From: Phreatobacter stygius
Lineage (GTDB): Bacteria > Pseudomonadota > Alphaproteobacteria > Rhizobiales > Phreatobacteraceae
NCBI RefSeq assembly: GCF_005144885.1
Contig: NZ_CP039690.1
Span: forward strand, 3,981,001-4,045,000
DNA: 64,000 nt
Reading direction: 5' to 3'
The position numbers and the translations under genes were made by a program. The notes below the pieces were generated by a model. It ran no database searches and was not told where the DNA came from. It saw only the letters and a list, made by a program, of their open reading frames with translations. Below are positions 27,523 to 36,489 of the stretch, in pieces; position 1 is the stretch's first letter; each line of letters begins with the position of its first letter.

Positions 27523-28268
27523 TCCGAAGCCTCGCCGAGATAGACCTCGCGCACCCGCGGGTCGGCCTGGATCTCTTCGACCGTGCCCTCGGTGAACACC
27601 GCGCCCTGGACCAGCACGGTAATGCGTTCGGCGAAGCGGAAGACCAGGTCCATGTCGTGTTCGATCAAGACCACGGTGACCTCGCGCGGCAGGCTGGCCA
27701 CGATATCGATGATCTCGTGGCGTTCGCCCTCCGGCACGCCGGCGGCCGGTTCGTCGAGCAGCAGCACGCGTGGGCGGCAGGCGAGCGCCGTGGCGATTTC
27801 CAGGAGCCGCCGCTTGCCGTAAGGCAGCGTCATGGTGCGCGCATACATGACGTCGGCGAGCTTGAAGGTCTCGAGCAGGTCGGCGGCCTCGTCGAGCACC
27901 GCCTGCTTGGAGCCGGTGAGCCGCCACCATTCGCCACCGGTGCCTTGATATTCGGAGATCGCCAGCCCGATCGTCTCGAGCGGCGTCAGGTCGTTGAACA
28001 GCTGGTTGATCTGGAAGGTGCGGGCCAGCCCGCGCGCCACCCGCTTGTGCTGGGCCAGCCTGGTGATATCGGTGCCCTCCAGCCGGATCGAGCCCGAGCT
28101 CGGCACCAGCACGCCGGTGACCAGGTTGATCAACGTGGTCTTGCCGGCGCCGTTCGGCCCGATCAGCGCATGGCGGGTACCCGGGGCAATCGACAGCGAC
28201 ACGTCGTTGGTGGCGACCAGACCGCCGAACCGGCGCACCAGGTTGCGGGTCTCCAGCGCCGGCGTCAT
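27519..28268 (-). CDS. Branched-chain amino acid-type ABC transporter ATPase (LivG-like)
   Basis: A 249-residue ATPase from ATG 28268, overlapping the LivM stop. Walker A GPNGAGKTTLINLVTG, Walker B VLLLDEPAAGVPEGE, and the LivG-type insertion GLARTFQINQLFNDLTPLE are visible. The signature region is unusual: LACRPRVLLLDEP is preceded by GKRRLLEIATALA rather than a canonical LSGGQ, as commonly seen in LivG proteins (YGxxRxLEIARAL). Confidence 0.92.
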   Translation of the reverse strand: MTPALETRNLVRRFGGLVATNDVSLSIAPGTRHALIGPNGAGKTTLINLVTGVLVPSSGSIRLEGTDITRLAQHKRVARGLARTFQINQLFNDLTPLETIGLAISEYQGTGGEWWRLTGSKQAVLDEAADLLETFKLADVMYARTMTLPYGKRRLLEIATALACRPRVLLLDEPAAGVPEGERHEIIDIVASLPREVTVVLIEHDMDLVFRFAERITVLVQGAVFTEGTVEEIQADPRVREVYLGEASE

Positions 28269-29266
28269 GGCTTCACCCGCTGGGCCAGCAGCTTCAACCG
28301 ATGGCTGATCCGGTCGCGGCCGATCAGCACCAGGATGACCAGGAAGAGGCCCATCCAGAACAGCCAATAGGCCGGCGTGATGCCGGACAGGAAGTCCTTC
28401 ATCAGCTTGAAGGCGACGGCGCCGATCAGCCCGCCATAGAGATAGCCGGAACCGCCGATGACCAGCACCAGGAGACCGTCGGCCGATTTGCCGAAGTCGA
28501 GAACCTCCAGGGAGACGAAGGCGGTGGTCTGTGCCAGCAGCGCGCCGGCAGCGCCGGCATAGGCAGCCGACAGCGTATAGACCATCACCAGTCGCCGGGC
28601 CGGTGAAATGCCGATCGAAGCGGCGCGCAGCCGGTTGTCCTTGACCGCCCTGAGCGACAGGCCGAACGGCGAATGCACGATCCGGCGCGCCAGCAGGAAC
28701 AGGACGAACAGCACGGTCAGGCTGTAGAGGTAGGCGGTCCGCCCGAGGAAGTCGAAGGCGAACAGGCCGAGGATCGGCCCCATCACGATGCCGAGCAGGC
28801 CGTCGGTTCCGCCGGTGACCCATTCCAGCTTGTTGGCCACTTCATAGAGCAGCAGGGCGACGCCGAGCGTCACCATCAGGCGGGTCAGGTCGGTGCCGCG
28901 GATGATCAGGAAACTGGTGGCGAAGCCAAGCAGGCCGGCGGCCAGCATGGCGACGACGAGCCCGGTGACCGGCTCGGCAACCACCGTCTTGGCCAACAGG
29001 CCGGCGACATAGGCGCCGAAGCCGAAAAAGGCGGCCTGGCCGAGCGAAACGATGCCGGCATAGCCGAGGATCAGGTCGATCGACAGGGCGAACAGGCCAA
29101 GGATCGCGATTTCGTTGAGCAGGGCCGCGCGATTGGGCGCGATCGCCAGCATGGCGAGCGCCAGCAGCCAGAACAGGATTTCCGGCGCCGTCCAGGCCGC
29201 CTGGCTGTTCAGGAAGCCGGCCGGAGTAACCGGCGTGTCGGAGCGGCGGCCGAAGAGTTTCAGCAT
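28265..29266 (-). CDS. Branched-chain amino acid-type ABC transporter permease (LivM-like)
   Basis: A 333-residue inner-membrane protein of about ten spans. Diagnostic blocks are LGYAGIVSLGQAAFFGFGAYVAG and SPFGLSLRAVKDNRLRAASIGI, followed by KLVMVYTLSAAYAGAAGALLA-type helices. It lies between LivH (7-base gap) and LivG (ATGA overlap). Confidence 0.92.
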   Translation of the reverse strand: MLKLFGRRSDTPVTPAGFLNSQAAWTAPEILFWLLALAMLAIAPNRAALLNEIAILGLFALSIDLILGYAGIVSLGQAAFFGFGAYVAGLLAKTVVAEPVTGLVVAMLAAGLLGFATSFLIIRGTDLTRLMVTLGVALLLYEVANKLEWVTGGTDGLLGIVMGPILGLFAFDFLGRTAYLYSLTVLFVLFLLARRIVHSPFGLSLRAVKDNRLRAASIGISPARRLVMVYTLSAAYAGAAGALLAQTTAFVSLEVLDFGKSADGLLVLVIGGSGYLYGGLIGAVAFKLMKDFLSGITPAYWLFWMGLFLVILVLIGRDRISHRLKLLAQRVKP

Positions 29267-29273
29267 GGCCGGC

Positions 29274-30134
29274 TCATCGGGTCACGCCGCGGGCGAACAG
29301 CCCGTTCGGCCTGAGCATCAGCACGGCGATCATCACGGCATAGATGATGAAGGCCCCGGCCTGCGGGATGTAATATTTGCCGGCGACGTCGGCGAAGCCG
29401 AGCAAGAGGGCGGCGACGAACGGCCCGGTCATCGACGACGTGCCGCCAACCGTCACCACGATCAGGAAATAGAGCATGAATTTCAGCGGGAAGGTCGGAT
29501 CGAGGCCGAGGATCTCCGCGCCGAGCGCGCCGCCGAGACCGGCCAATCCCGATCCGAAGGCAAAGGTCACGGCGAAGATGGCATTGACGTCGATGCCCAT
29601 GCCGCGCGCGACCCTGGGATCATCGACGGCGGCGCGCAGCCGCGAGCCGAAACGGGTCCTGGCCAGGATCAGTTGCAAGGCGATGGTCAGCGCGCCGCAC
29701 ACCCCGATCAGGAACAGCCGGTAGACGCCGATGCCGATGCCGAAGACCTCGTAGCGGCCGAGCAGATAGGAGGGCAGCCGGACGTTCTGCGGCGACGAGC
29801 CCATGACATAGTCGGCCGCCGCGACCGCCATGAACACCAGTCCGATCGAGAACAGCACCTGGTCGAGGTGGCTACGGCCATACATGTGCCGGTAGAGCAG
29901 GCGCTCGGCGACCGCGCCCAGCGCCGCCGCCGCCAGGAAGGCCAGCGGCAGGCAGGCGAGAAACGGCACGCCATAGCGCTGCATCAGCACGACGGTGACA
30001 TAACCGCCGGCCATGGCGAAGGCGCCGTGCGCCAGGTTGACGAAGTTCATCAGCCCCAATGTCACGGCCAGGCCGCAGGCCAGGACGAACAGGAGCATGC
30101 CATAGGCGATGCCGTCGAACAGGATGGTGAGCAT
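29274..30134 (-). CDS. Branched-chain amino acid-type ABC transporter permease (LivH-like)
   Basis: A 286-residue permease with the family's opening IAYGMLLFVLACGLAVTLGLM and NLAHGAFAMAGGYVTV (the conserved N-x-A-H-G motif), and later TRFGSRLRAAVDDPRVARGMGI. It forms the channel with LivM. The signatures are strong; the cargo is not necessarily a branched-chain amino acid, since this family also imports amides, urea and aromatic acids. Confidence 0.92.
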   Translation of the reverse strand: MLTILFDGIAYGMLLFVLACGLAVTLGLMNFVNLAHGAFAMAGGYVTVVLMQRYGVPFLACLPLAFLAAAALGAVAERLLYRHMYGRSHLDQVLFSIGLVFMAVAAADYVMGSSPQNVRLPSYLLGRYEVFGIGIGVYRLFLIGVCGALTIALQLILARTRFGSRLRAAVDDPRVARGMGIDVNAIFAVTFAFGSGLAGLGGALGAEILGLDPTFPLKFMLYFLIVVTVGGTSSMTGPFVAALLLGFADVAGKYYIPQAGAFIIYAVMIAVLMLRPNGLFARGVTR

Positions 30135-30208
30135 GTCGGCGCGTCTCGGTGGCGGAACCCGGGAACGGGCCGGGGCGGCAGGACCGCCCCGGTCGCGGCG
30201 ATGATGGC

Positions 30209-31381
30209 TCAGCGACCCTTGATCGGATCCGGCACGGCCTCGAAGGTTGCGAACTCGACATTGTAGAGCTGGCCGTCGACCTTCTCGACGCGCCGGACAT
30301 AGATGTTCTGGGTGATGTCGCGGGTGCGCGCCTCGATGGTGACCGGTCCGCGCGGACTGACCCAGCTCATGCCCTGCATCGCACCGAGCAAAGCCGTGCC
30401 GTCGGCGGCCCCGCCGGCCTTCTTCAAGGCCTCATAGATCAGATGCATGCCGTCATAACCGCCGATCGCCATGAAGTTCGGCCGCATGTTCGGATTGGCG
30501 GCACGGAAGGCCTGCACGAAAGCCTTGTTCTCGGGCGAGGGGTGGGCGGCCGAATAGTGGTGGCTGGTGACCACGCCGAGGATCGCGTCGCCCATGTCGT
30601 TGAGCAGATCGTCGTCGGTCACGTCGCCGGTGCCGATCAGCCTGACGCCGGCCTTGTCGAGGCCGCGCTCGATGAACTGCTTGACGAACTGGCCGCCAAT
30701 GCCCGAGGGCACGAAGACGAACAGCGCGTCCGGCTTGGCATCGGCGACGCGCTGCAGGAACGGCGCGAAGTCCGGATTGCGCAGCGGCACGCGCAGCTCG
30801 GCGAGCAGCTCGCCGCCGGCCTTGGTGAAGCGTTCCTTGAACGCCCTTTCGGCGTCGATGCCCGGGGCATAATCGGTGACCAGGCTGATCACCTTCTTGA
30901 TGCCGTTCTGGCTGGCCCAGTCGGCGATCGGCTGGGTCGCCTGGGGCAGCGTGAAGCTGGTGCGCACGATGAACGGCGACTGCTCGGTGATCGCCGAGGT
31001 CGCCGCGGCCATGACGACCATGGGCGTCTTCGACTGGGTGGCGAGCGGGGCAGCCGCAAAGGCGAGCGGCGTCAGTCCGAAACCGGCGAGAACCGCCACC
31101 TTCTCGTTGACGATCAGCTCCTGGGCGATGCGGCGGGTGATGTCGGCGGCGCCGGTATCGTCGCGCACCAGGAGCTCGATCCGGCGGCCGGCGACGGTCG
31201 CGCCCTTCTGCGCGATATAGAGCTTGGCGGCGGCCTCGATCTGCCGGCCGGTCGATGCCGACTGCCCGGTCATCGGCAGGATGAGGCCGATCTTGGTGAC
31301 CTCCTGCGCCTCGGCCCTGGTGCCGAATCCGGTGACAGCGGCGGCGCTGAGACCGGCAAGCGTCTGGCGTCTGTTCAGCAT
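30209..31381 (-). CDS. LivK-like ABC transporter substrate-binding protein
   Basis: A 390-residue periplasmic binding protein (Peripla_BP_6). ATG 31381 is chosen because a GGGAGGA ribosome-binding site precedes it and the product starts with a twin-arginine-like signal (MLNRRQTLAGLSAAAVTGFG, ending AEA-Q); an upstream in-frame start would only add a basic tail. Mature hallmarks are IGLILPMTGQSASTGRQIEAA, DDTGAADITRRIAQELIVNEKV and FIVRTSFTLPQATQPIADWA. First gene of the liv-type operon. The ligand is unknown. Confidence 0.92.
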   Translation of the reverse strand: MLNRRQTLAGLSAAAVTGFGTRAEAQEVTKIGLILPMTGQSASTGRQIEAAAKLYIAQKGATVAGRRIELLVRDDTGAADITRRIAQELIVNEKVAVLAGFGLTPLAFAAAPLATQSKTPMVVMAAATSAITEQSPFIVRTSFTLPQATQPIADWASQNGIKKVISLVTDYAPGIDAERAFKERFTKAGGELLAELRVPLRNPDFAPFLQRVADAKPDALFVFVPSGIGGQFVKQFIERGLDKAGVRLIGTGDVTDDDLLNDMGDAILGVVTSHHYSAAHPSPENKAFVQAFRAANPNMRPNFMAIGGYDGMHLIYEALKKAGGAADGTALLGAMQGMSWVSPRGPVTIEARTRDITQNIYVRRVEKVDGQLYNVEFATFEAVPDPIKGR

Positions 31382-31770
31382 GATATGTCCTCCCTGGCGC
31401 AGTTCTCGGCGTTTTCTTGATGATCGTCGTCGCGCCATGCCTCGGTCAAGTGCGGTATTCAGACGATAGAGCGATTATCGCACAACTGTCTACGACTTTA
31501 GGTTTGGTCCGCGAGGCTCGGTTGTGGCCGGTGAACCGGACGAGAGGCGCTGACAGTCATCAGCCGCATTGACGCCTGTCCGCCGGGCCGCAGGCAAATG
31601 AGAAGTTTGACGGCATTTCGGATCCTCGCTCATGCATGATTTCGACCAATGCTGCCGAACAACGGATTTGATTTGGCCCGTCGCGCCGGTGACTGATGGC
31701 TGTCCGGCGGCCGGATATCGCCGCGTGACCAGGCGTGAACAGACGGGACAGGCGCCAGATGGAGGTCGGG
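31382..31770. other. Divergent promoter region between liv-type operon and VOC gene
   Basis: No gene is supported. An AT-rich patch at about 31455-31500, with short repeated and inverted elements around GATTATCGCACAACTGTC, is the likely location of divergent promoters and a regulator site, but I recognise no named operator. The GGAGG ribosome-binding site at 31761-31765 belongs to the VOC gene. Confidence 0.45.
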
Positions 31771-32742
31771 ATGGTCGAAGCCGAACCTTGCCGGGATCTC
31801 GCCCATCTCGGCCATGTCGAGATGTTCACCCCGAGACCCGACGAGAGCCTCGCTTTCTTCGTCGACGTCATGGGCATGCAGGAGAGCGGGCGCGACGGCG
31901 CCAGCGTCTACCTGCGCGGCTGGGACGATTATGAATTCCACACGCTGAAGCTGACGGAAGCCGCGACCTCGGGCGTCGGCCATGTCGCCTTCCGGACCTT
32001 CAGCCGGCAGGCGCTCGACCGGCGCGTCGCCGAATTGACCGCCATGGGCGCCGGGCTCGGCTGGACCGAGGGCGATCTCGGCCACGGCGCGGCCTTTCGT
32101 GCGCGCGGGCCCGACGGACATGTGTTCGAGCTCTATTACGACACCCGCTGGTATGACGCGCCGGACCATTTGCGCCCGGCGCTGAAGAACCAGGCGCAGC
32201 GCTATCCGGCGCGCGGCGTCAATGCCCGGCGCATCGACCACCTCAACCTGCTGGTGCTCGACGTCGCCGCGACCAGGCGTTTTCTCGAACGGGGCCTCGG
32301 CATGCGCACGACCGAACAGATCGTGCTCGACGACGGCACCGAGGCCGGCGCCTGGCTGACCGCCACCAACAAGACCTACGACATCGCCTTCACCGCCGAC
32401 CATGCCGGCGTCGCCGGCCGGTTTCACCATGTGACCTATGCCGTCGACAGCCGCGAGGACGTGCTTCGCGCCGCGGATGTCTTCCTCGAGCATGGCGTGT
32501 TCATCGAGACCGGCCCACACAAGCACGCGGTGCAGCAGACCTTCTTCCTTTATGTCTATGAGCCCGGCGGCAACCGCGTCGAGATCGCCAATGCCGGCGC
32601 GCGGCTGATGCTGGCGCCTGATTGGAAGCCGATCGTCTGGACCGAGGCCGAGCGCCGCAAGGGCCAGGCCTGGGGCTTGCAGACGGTTGCCTCGTTCCAC
32701 ACCCACGGCACGCCCCCGGTGGAGCGCTCCGGCCACGAATGA
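31771..32742 (+). CDS. Catechol 2,3-dioxygenase-like protein (VOC superfamily, extradiol type)
   Basis: A 323-residue protein built of two vicinal-oxygen-chelate modules, the architecture and length of type I extradiol dioxygenases. Start ATG 31771 has GGAGG five bases upstream. The first module opens LGHVEMFTPRPDESLAFFVD; the second, catalytic module opens RIDHLNLLVLDVAATRRFLE. The Fe(II) ligands are expected at His in RIDHL, His in FHHVTYAV, and Glu in GGNRVEIAN, all present. The enzyme family cleaves catecholic rings next to the hydroxyls. The substrate is unknown; it is divergent from the liv-type importer, which may supply it. Confidence 0.85.
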   Translation: MVEAEPCRDLAHLGHVEMFTPRPDESLAFFVDVMGMQESGRDGASVYLRGWDDYEFHTLKLTEAATSGVGHVAFRTFSRQALDRRVAELTAMGAGLGWTEGDLGHGAAFRARGPDGHVFELYYDTRWYDAPDHLRPALKNQAQRYPARGVNARRIDHLNLLVLDVAATRRFLERGLGMRTTEQIVLDDGTEAGAWLTATNKTYDIAFTADHAGVAGRFHHVTYAVDSREDVLRAADVFLEHGVFIETGPHKHAVQQTFFLYVYEPGGNRVEIANAGARLMLAPDWKPIVWTEAERRKGQAWGLQTVASFHTHGTPPVERSGHE

Positions 32743-32940
32743 GCGGGGACCGGCTCCGGGCGGCAATGCAAACGGCGCTTGCACGGGTCGCCGCGCGCCG
32801 GCCGGCTCGAGCCCTTGCAGCGGGGCAAGCCCGCTCCGATCTCTGGTCCAACGAAGCGAGGGCCGATCGACGGCCATCGGGATGACGGCTTGGCTTTGAG
32901 CGCCGCTGTCCCGTTCTCCAGCACTTGGAACGGATCCATC

Positions 32941-33885
32941 ATGCAACTCACCGGCATCCATCACCTCACCGCCGTCTCGGCCGATGCTCCGGCCAACCAC
33001 GCCTTCTATTCGGGCCTGCTCGGCATGCGCCTGGTCAAGCGCACCGTGAACCAGGACGACGTCTCGGCCTATCATCTGTTCTATGGCGACGGTCTCGCCA
33101 GCCCCGGCTCGGACGTCACCTTTTTCGAATGGCCGGTCGCGCCCGAGCGCCGCGGCACCAATTCGATCATCCGCACCTCGCTGCGTGTCGCCGGCGCGGA
33201 CACCATTCGCTGGTGGGCCGGGCATTTCGCCAGGCATGGCGTCAGGCACCAGGAGCCGGTCGTCCGCGACGGCCGCCTGACCCTTGATTTCGAGGATCCG
33301 GAAGGTCAGCGCCTGGCGCTGATCGACGATGGCGGCGCCGGCGAGGCCCATGCCTGGGACGCAAGCTCGGTTCCGGCCGAGCGGCAGATCCGTGGCCTTG
33401 GCCCGATCATCGCGAGCGTGCCTGATCTCGGGCCGACCGAACTGGTGCTGACCCGTGTGCTCGGCATGGGCCGGGCGCGCAGCTATCGCCTCGGCGAGAC
33501 CGGACCGGAGGTGCATGTCTTCGAGATGGGCGAGGGCGGCCCGGCGGCGGAATATCACGTGGCTGTCGAGCCCGGCCTGCCGCAGGCGCGCCAGGGTGCC
33601 GGCTCGGTCCATCACGTCGCGTTCCGGACGCCCGACGCCACCCAATACCGGGCCTGGGTCGACCGTCTCAAGGACATGCGTGTGCCGAATTCCGGTCCGG
33701 TCGACCGCTATTATTTCGAGAGCCTGTATTTCCGCGAACCCAACGGCATCCTGTTCGAGATCGCCACCGACGGTCCGGGTTTCGATGTCGACGAGCCAAT
33801 GGCCGTGCTCGGCGAAAAGCTGGCGCTGCCGCCCTTCCTGGAGCCGCGCCGGGCCGAGATCGAGCGCGGCCTGAAGCCGCTCTGA
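32941..33885 (+). CDS. Ring-cleaving dioxygenase-like VOC protein (MhqO/LinE type)
   Basis: A 314-residue two-module VOC protein starting [25 protein letters not shown] with [14 protein letters not shown], the characteristic opening of the MhqO/YkcA hydroquinone-dioxygenase group. A second-module histidine ([11 protein letters not shown]) and the acidic ligand ([15 protein letters not shown]) are present. Relatives cleave hydroquinones or confer resistance to quinones. It follows the first VOC gene by 198 bases on the same strand, in which I see no gene. Confidence 0.82.
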   Translation: MQLTGIHHLTAVSADAPANHAFYSGLLGMRLVKRTVNQDDVSAYHLFYGDGLASPGSDVTFFEWPVAPERRGTNSIIRTSLRVAGADTIRWWAGHFARHGVRHQEPVVRDGRLTLDFEDPEGQRLALIDDGGAGEAHAWDASSVPAERQIRGLGPIIASVPDLGPTELVLTRVLGMGRARSYRLGETGPEVHVFEMGEGGPAAEYHVAVEPGLPQARQGAGSVHHVAFRTPDATQYRAWVDRLKDMRVPNSGPVDRYYFESLYFREPNGILFEIATDGPGFDVDEPMAVLGEKLALPPFLEPRRAEIERGLKPL

Positions 33886-33965
33886 TCCGACGCGATCACC
33901 GCTTCCACCAAGGCGTCATGTCGGCCTAAATAGTCGGTGCCCGATTCCACCGGCAAGAGGCTGTC

Positions 33966-34301
33966 ATGACGCTTTTCCGTTCCGCGCTCGCACTTTGCGG
34001 TGCCCTGGTCCTGGCCGGCTGCAACACCGCGGCAGAGGCCCCGGCGGCTCAACCGGCGGCGGCGCCACAATATGTCACGCGCTCCGACTTCCGCCTGCCT
34101 GAAGGTGCGGGCTGTTCCGGCGAGATCGCTCGCTTCCGGGCCGTGATGGACAATGACCTGCAGACCGGCCACGTCAACCGCGAGGTCCATGGCCGGGTCA
34201 TCGCCGATCTGCGCGGGCCGGAGCAGGCCTGCGCCGGTGGCCGCGACGGCGAGGCGCGTTCGGCGCTGCGCACGGTGAAGTCGCGCTACGGCTATCCGTG
34301 A
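33966..34301 (+). CDS. Small lipoprotein of unknown function
   Basis: A 111-residue protein with a lipoprotein signal (LVLAGC, Cys19), then an Ala/Pro-rich linker (about 20-35) and a globular part containing two more Cys residues (GAGCSGEIARFRAVMDNDLQ and EQACAGG). The segment VMDNDLQTGHVNREVHGRV looks like a small conserved alphaproteobacterial domain, but I cannot name it. The stop codon is the first three bases of a 22-bp tandem repeat array. Confidence 0.75.
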   Translation: MTLFRSALALCGALVLAGCNTAAEAPAAQPAAAPQYVTRSDFRLPEGAGCSGEIARFRAVMDNDLQTGHVNREVHGRVIADLRGPEQACAGGRDGEARSALRTVKSRYGYP

Positions 34302-34408
34302 TCCCGATCGCGGTCTTCCGTGATCCCGATCGCGGTCTTCCGTGATCCCGATCGCGGTCTTCCGCGATCCCGATCATTCTCTTGACTGATCCCGATCTCG
34401 GCACGCCG
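34299..34408 (+). repeat. 22-bp tandem repeat array, 3 perfect and 2 degenerate units
   Basis: Units begin TGATCCCGATCGCGGTCTTC and end CG; identical copies lie at 34299-34320, 34321-34342 and 34343-34364, followed by diverged copies at 34365-34386 and 34387-34408 that keep GATCCCGATC. The first TGA is the lipoprotein stop. There are no spacers, so this is not a CRISPR array. Each unit contains CGATCG palindromes. Confidence 0.93.
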
Positions 34409-34506
34409 CGAATCGGCTGACTGAAATTCGGGCTTGCCGTGGCACGGAAGGTCCTGTGACATGCAGTCTGGCGGCACCGTCCGATCCTGCCGCCGGAGGA
34501 CAGCCG

Positions 34507-35247
34507 GTGCGGATCGCCTTCCTGTCGGACATTCACGGCAACCGGGAAGCGCTCGAAACCTGCCTTGCCCATGCGCGGAGCCAGGCGCCGGACCGTTTCG
34601 TGGTACTGGGCGACATTGTCGGATATGGCGCCGATCCGGCCTTCTGCACCGAGACGGTCGCAGCACTGGCGGCGCGCGGCGCGGTGGTGGTCAAGGGCAA
34701 TCATGACCAGGCGATCGAGCGGCTTGCTCCGACCATGAACCATGACGCCATGGCCGCGGTGGTCTGGACATGCGGGCAGCTCTCCGACGCGCATCGGAGC
34801 TTCCTGGCCGGCTTGCCCCTGACCCATCGCGACGGTGAGCGGCTTTATGTCCATGCCGGTGCCGATGAGCCGGGCGATTGGCCCTATATCACCTCGGATC
34901 GCGGCGCAGAGCTCAGCCTGGCGGCGACCGATGCAGCCCAGGTCTTTTCAGGTCACACCCATATGCCCGTGGTGTTCCGGCTCGAGGCGGATGGCCGCTG
35001 CCAGGGCCTGGTTCCGGCCGCGGGCACCCCGATCCGGCTCGACCCGGGGCCGCGATACCAGGTGGTGATCGGCTCGGTCGGCCAGCCGCGCGATGGCAAT
35101 CCCGCCGCGGCCTATTCGATCCTCGACCTTGGCGAGCACAGTCTGACGCAGCATCGCCTGGCCTATGATCACGCCGCGGCCGCGGCGAAGATCATGGCCG
35201 CCGGGCTGCCGCCGCGGCTGGCGTTGCGCCTGGCGCTCGGCCATTGA
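34507..35247 (+). CDS. Metallophosphoesterase (YfcE/ApaH-like)
   Basis: A 246-residue calcineurin-like phosphoesterase starting at GTG 34507 with GGAGGA six bases upstream; the alternative GTG at 34456 has no ribosome-binding site. All metal motifs are present: D-x-H (FLSDIHGN), GD (VLGDIVGYG), GNHD (KGNHDQAIE), the single His (LYVHAGADE) and GHTH (FSGHTHMP). Members hydrolyse phosphodiesters or dinucleotides; the substrate is unknown. Confidence 0.9.
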   Translation: MRIAFLSDIHGNREALETCLAHARSQAPDRFVVLGDIVGYGADPAFCTETVAALAARGAVVVKGNHDQAIERLAPTMNHDAMAAVVWTCGQLSDAHRSFLAGLPLTHRDGERLYVHAGADEPGDWPYITSDRGAELSLAATDAAQVFSGHTHMPVVFRLEADGRCQGLVPAAGTPIRLDPGPRYQVVIGSVGQPRDGNPAAAYSILDLGEHSLTQHRLAYDHAAAAAKIMAAGLPPRLALRLALGH

Positions 35248-35254
35248 GCCGGGA

Positions 35255-35977
35255 TCAGCCGGTCCGTCCGGCGCCGCGCCGGGCCAGCCACCATTCGGCA
35301 TAGGCCAACTGGAAAGCCGGCATAAGATCGGGACGCAGATCGGCCCGGCTCCGCACCACGTGAATGTCGGCCAGTTCGGGTTTTTCGTCGCGACCTATGC
35401 GATCGAGGATCAAGGCCCGCAAGGGTTCGGCGTCGAGGCCCGAGCGCACCACCTTCAGGAAAGCCAGGCGCTTGTCGTCCTCGTAGAGCCAGAAGCCCGC
35501 CTCGATGGTCACTTCATCGAGGCCGAGGCCGGTCTCCTCGGTCAATTCGCGCCGGAGGCTGCCCTCGAGATCGACCCGGCCGTCGACCACGTCGCTGAGA
35601 TCGGGCGTGCCGCCGGGAAAGTAGATCTTGCCGGCATTGGCCGTGTGGGCCGCCATCACGCCCATCAGCAGGCAATCGTCGGCGCTGGTCAGTCCGGCGA
35701 GGGCAAAGGCGTTGCGGGTCGACCCGTCGGCTTGGCCCAGGCGCATGAAATGCAGGAATTCGGCGAAATCGACGGCGATGTAACGGCCCCGAAACAGATC
35801 ACCCTCGGCGGCGCCTTCGACCAGAAGCAGAACCCGCCCATTGAACATGGCCGGCTGGTCGGCAGTCCATCGCCGCCAGGCGGAACGAATCGCCTCGGCA
35901 TGCGTTTCGGCGTAGGTCCATCGGGCTGGGGAGACCTCGGTCTCCAGGGTGCGGATGAATCGGAATGGTGCGGTCAC
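35255..35977 (-). CDS. NUDIX hydrolase
   Basis: A 240-residue protein whose NUDIX box is seen as GRVDLEGSLRRELTEETGLGL preceded by YFPGGTPDLSDVVDG (residues about 125-160). The N-terminal half (a separate alpha/beta part with FNGRVLLLVEGAAEG and FLHFMRLGQADGSTRNAFAL) resembles the alphaproteobacterial NUDIX group of unknown substrate. It converges with the metallophosphoesterase gene (7-base gap) and diverges from the glycine-zipper gene. Confidence 0.85.
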   Translation of the reverse strand: MTAPFRFIRTLETEVSPARWTYAETHAEAIRSAWRRWTADQPAMFNGRVLLLVEGAAEGDLFRGRYIAVDFAEFLHFMRLGQADGSTRNAFALAGLTSADDCLLMGVMAAHTANAGKIYFPGGTPDLSDVVDGRVDLEGSLRRELTEETGLGLDEVTIEAGFWLYEDDKRLAFLKVVRSGLDAEPLRALILDRIGRDEKPELADIHVVRSRADLRPDLMPAFQLAYAEWWLARRGAGRTG

Positions 35978-36157
35978 GGCATGGCCCTCGACGGGGCCTT
36001 GTCTAGCGCGCGGGCGGCGGGCTCACAACGAGCCGCACCCGTGCGCAGATGCAACACCCGGTTAGGCTTGCACTACGGTCAGCCGGGGCAAGACTTGGCA
36101 AGGCCTCGTCGGATCACCTATGGTCTAGACGGGTAGGGGCACTTAGGAGGGTTAGCA

Positions 36158-36424
36158 ATGTTGAAGAAATTGGTTCTCGTCGGAGCTTTGGCACTGACGC
36201 TCGGCGCTTGCACCGAGCGCGAAGAGCGTGCCGCCGGCGGCGCCGCCATTGGCGCGGGCGCGGGTGCTCTGATCGGCGGCCTGGCCACCGGCACGGGTGG
36301 TGGCGCGCTTGCGGGTGCAGCTGTCGGTGGTGTTGCCGGTGCCGTGATCGGCGCCGAGACGACGCCGCGGCGCCGTTGCTGGATCGACGATTACGGCTAT
36401 CGCCGCTGCCGTCGCGTCTACTGA
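36158..36424 (+). CDS. Glycine-zipper lipoprotein
   Basis: An 88-residue protein with a lipobox (LTLGAC, Cys18) followed by Gly/Ala-rich hydrophobic stretches (about 27-68) with GxxxG spacing, and a basic Cys-containing tail (RRRCWIDDYGYRRCRRVY). Glycine-zipper lipoproteins of this kind associate with the outer membrane. An AGGAGGG ribosome-binding site lies just upstream. An intrinsic terminator follows 22 bases after the stop. Confidence 0.85.
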   Translation: MLKKLVLVGALALTLGACTEREERAAGGAAIGAGAGALIGGLATGTGGGALAGAAVGGVAGAVIGAETTPRRRCWIDDYGYRRCRRVY

Positions 36425-36445
36425 TCCGAATTCAGCCAAATCAAC

Positions 36446-36476
36446 AAACCCGCCGGACCTTGTCCGGCGGGTTTTT
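36446..36476 (+). terminator. Intrinsic terminator
   Basis: A 13-bp perfect stem (AAACCCGCCGGAC with GTCCGGCGGGTTT) with a CTT loop, running into TTTTT at 36472-36476. It ends the glycine-zipper gene and lies 14 bases beyond the 3' end of the convergent PhzF gene. Confidence 0.93.
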
Positions 36477-36489
36477 CTTGATCCGCCGT

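Noticed and set aside
34299-34408. Possible CRISPR array
   Set aside because: The units abut directly with no spacers and no cas genes are present.
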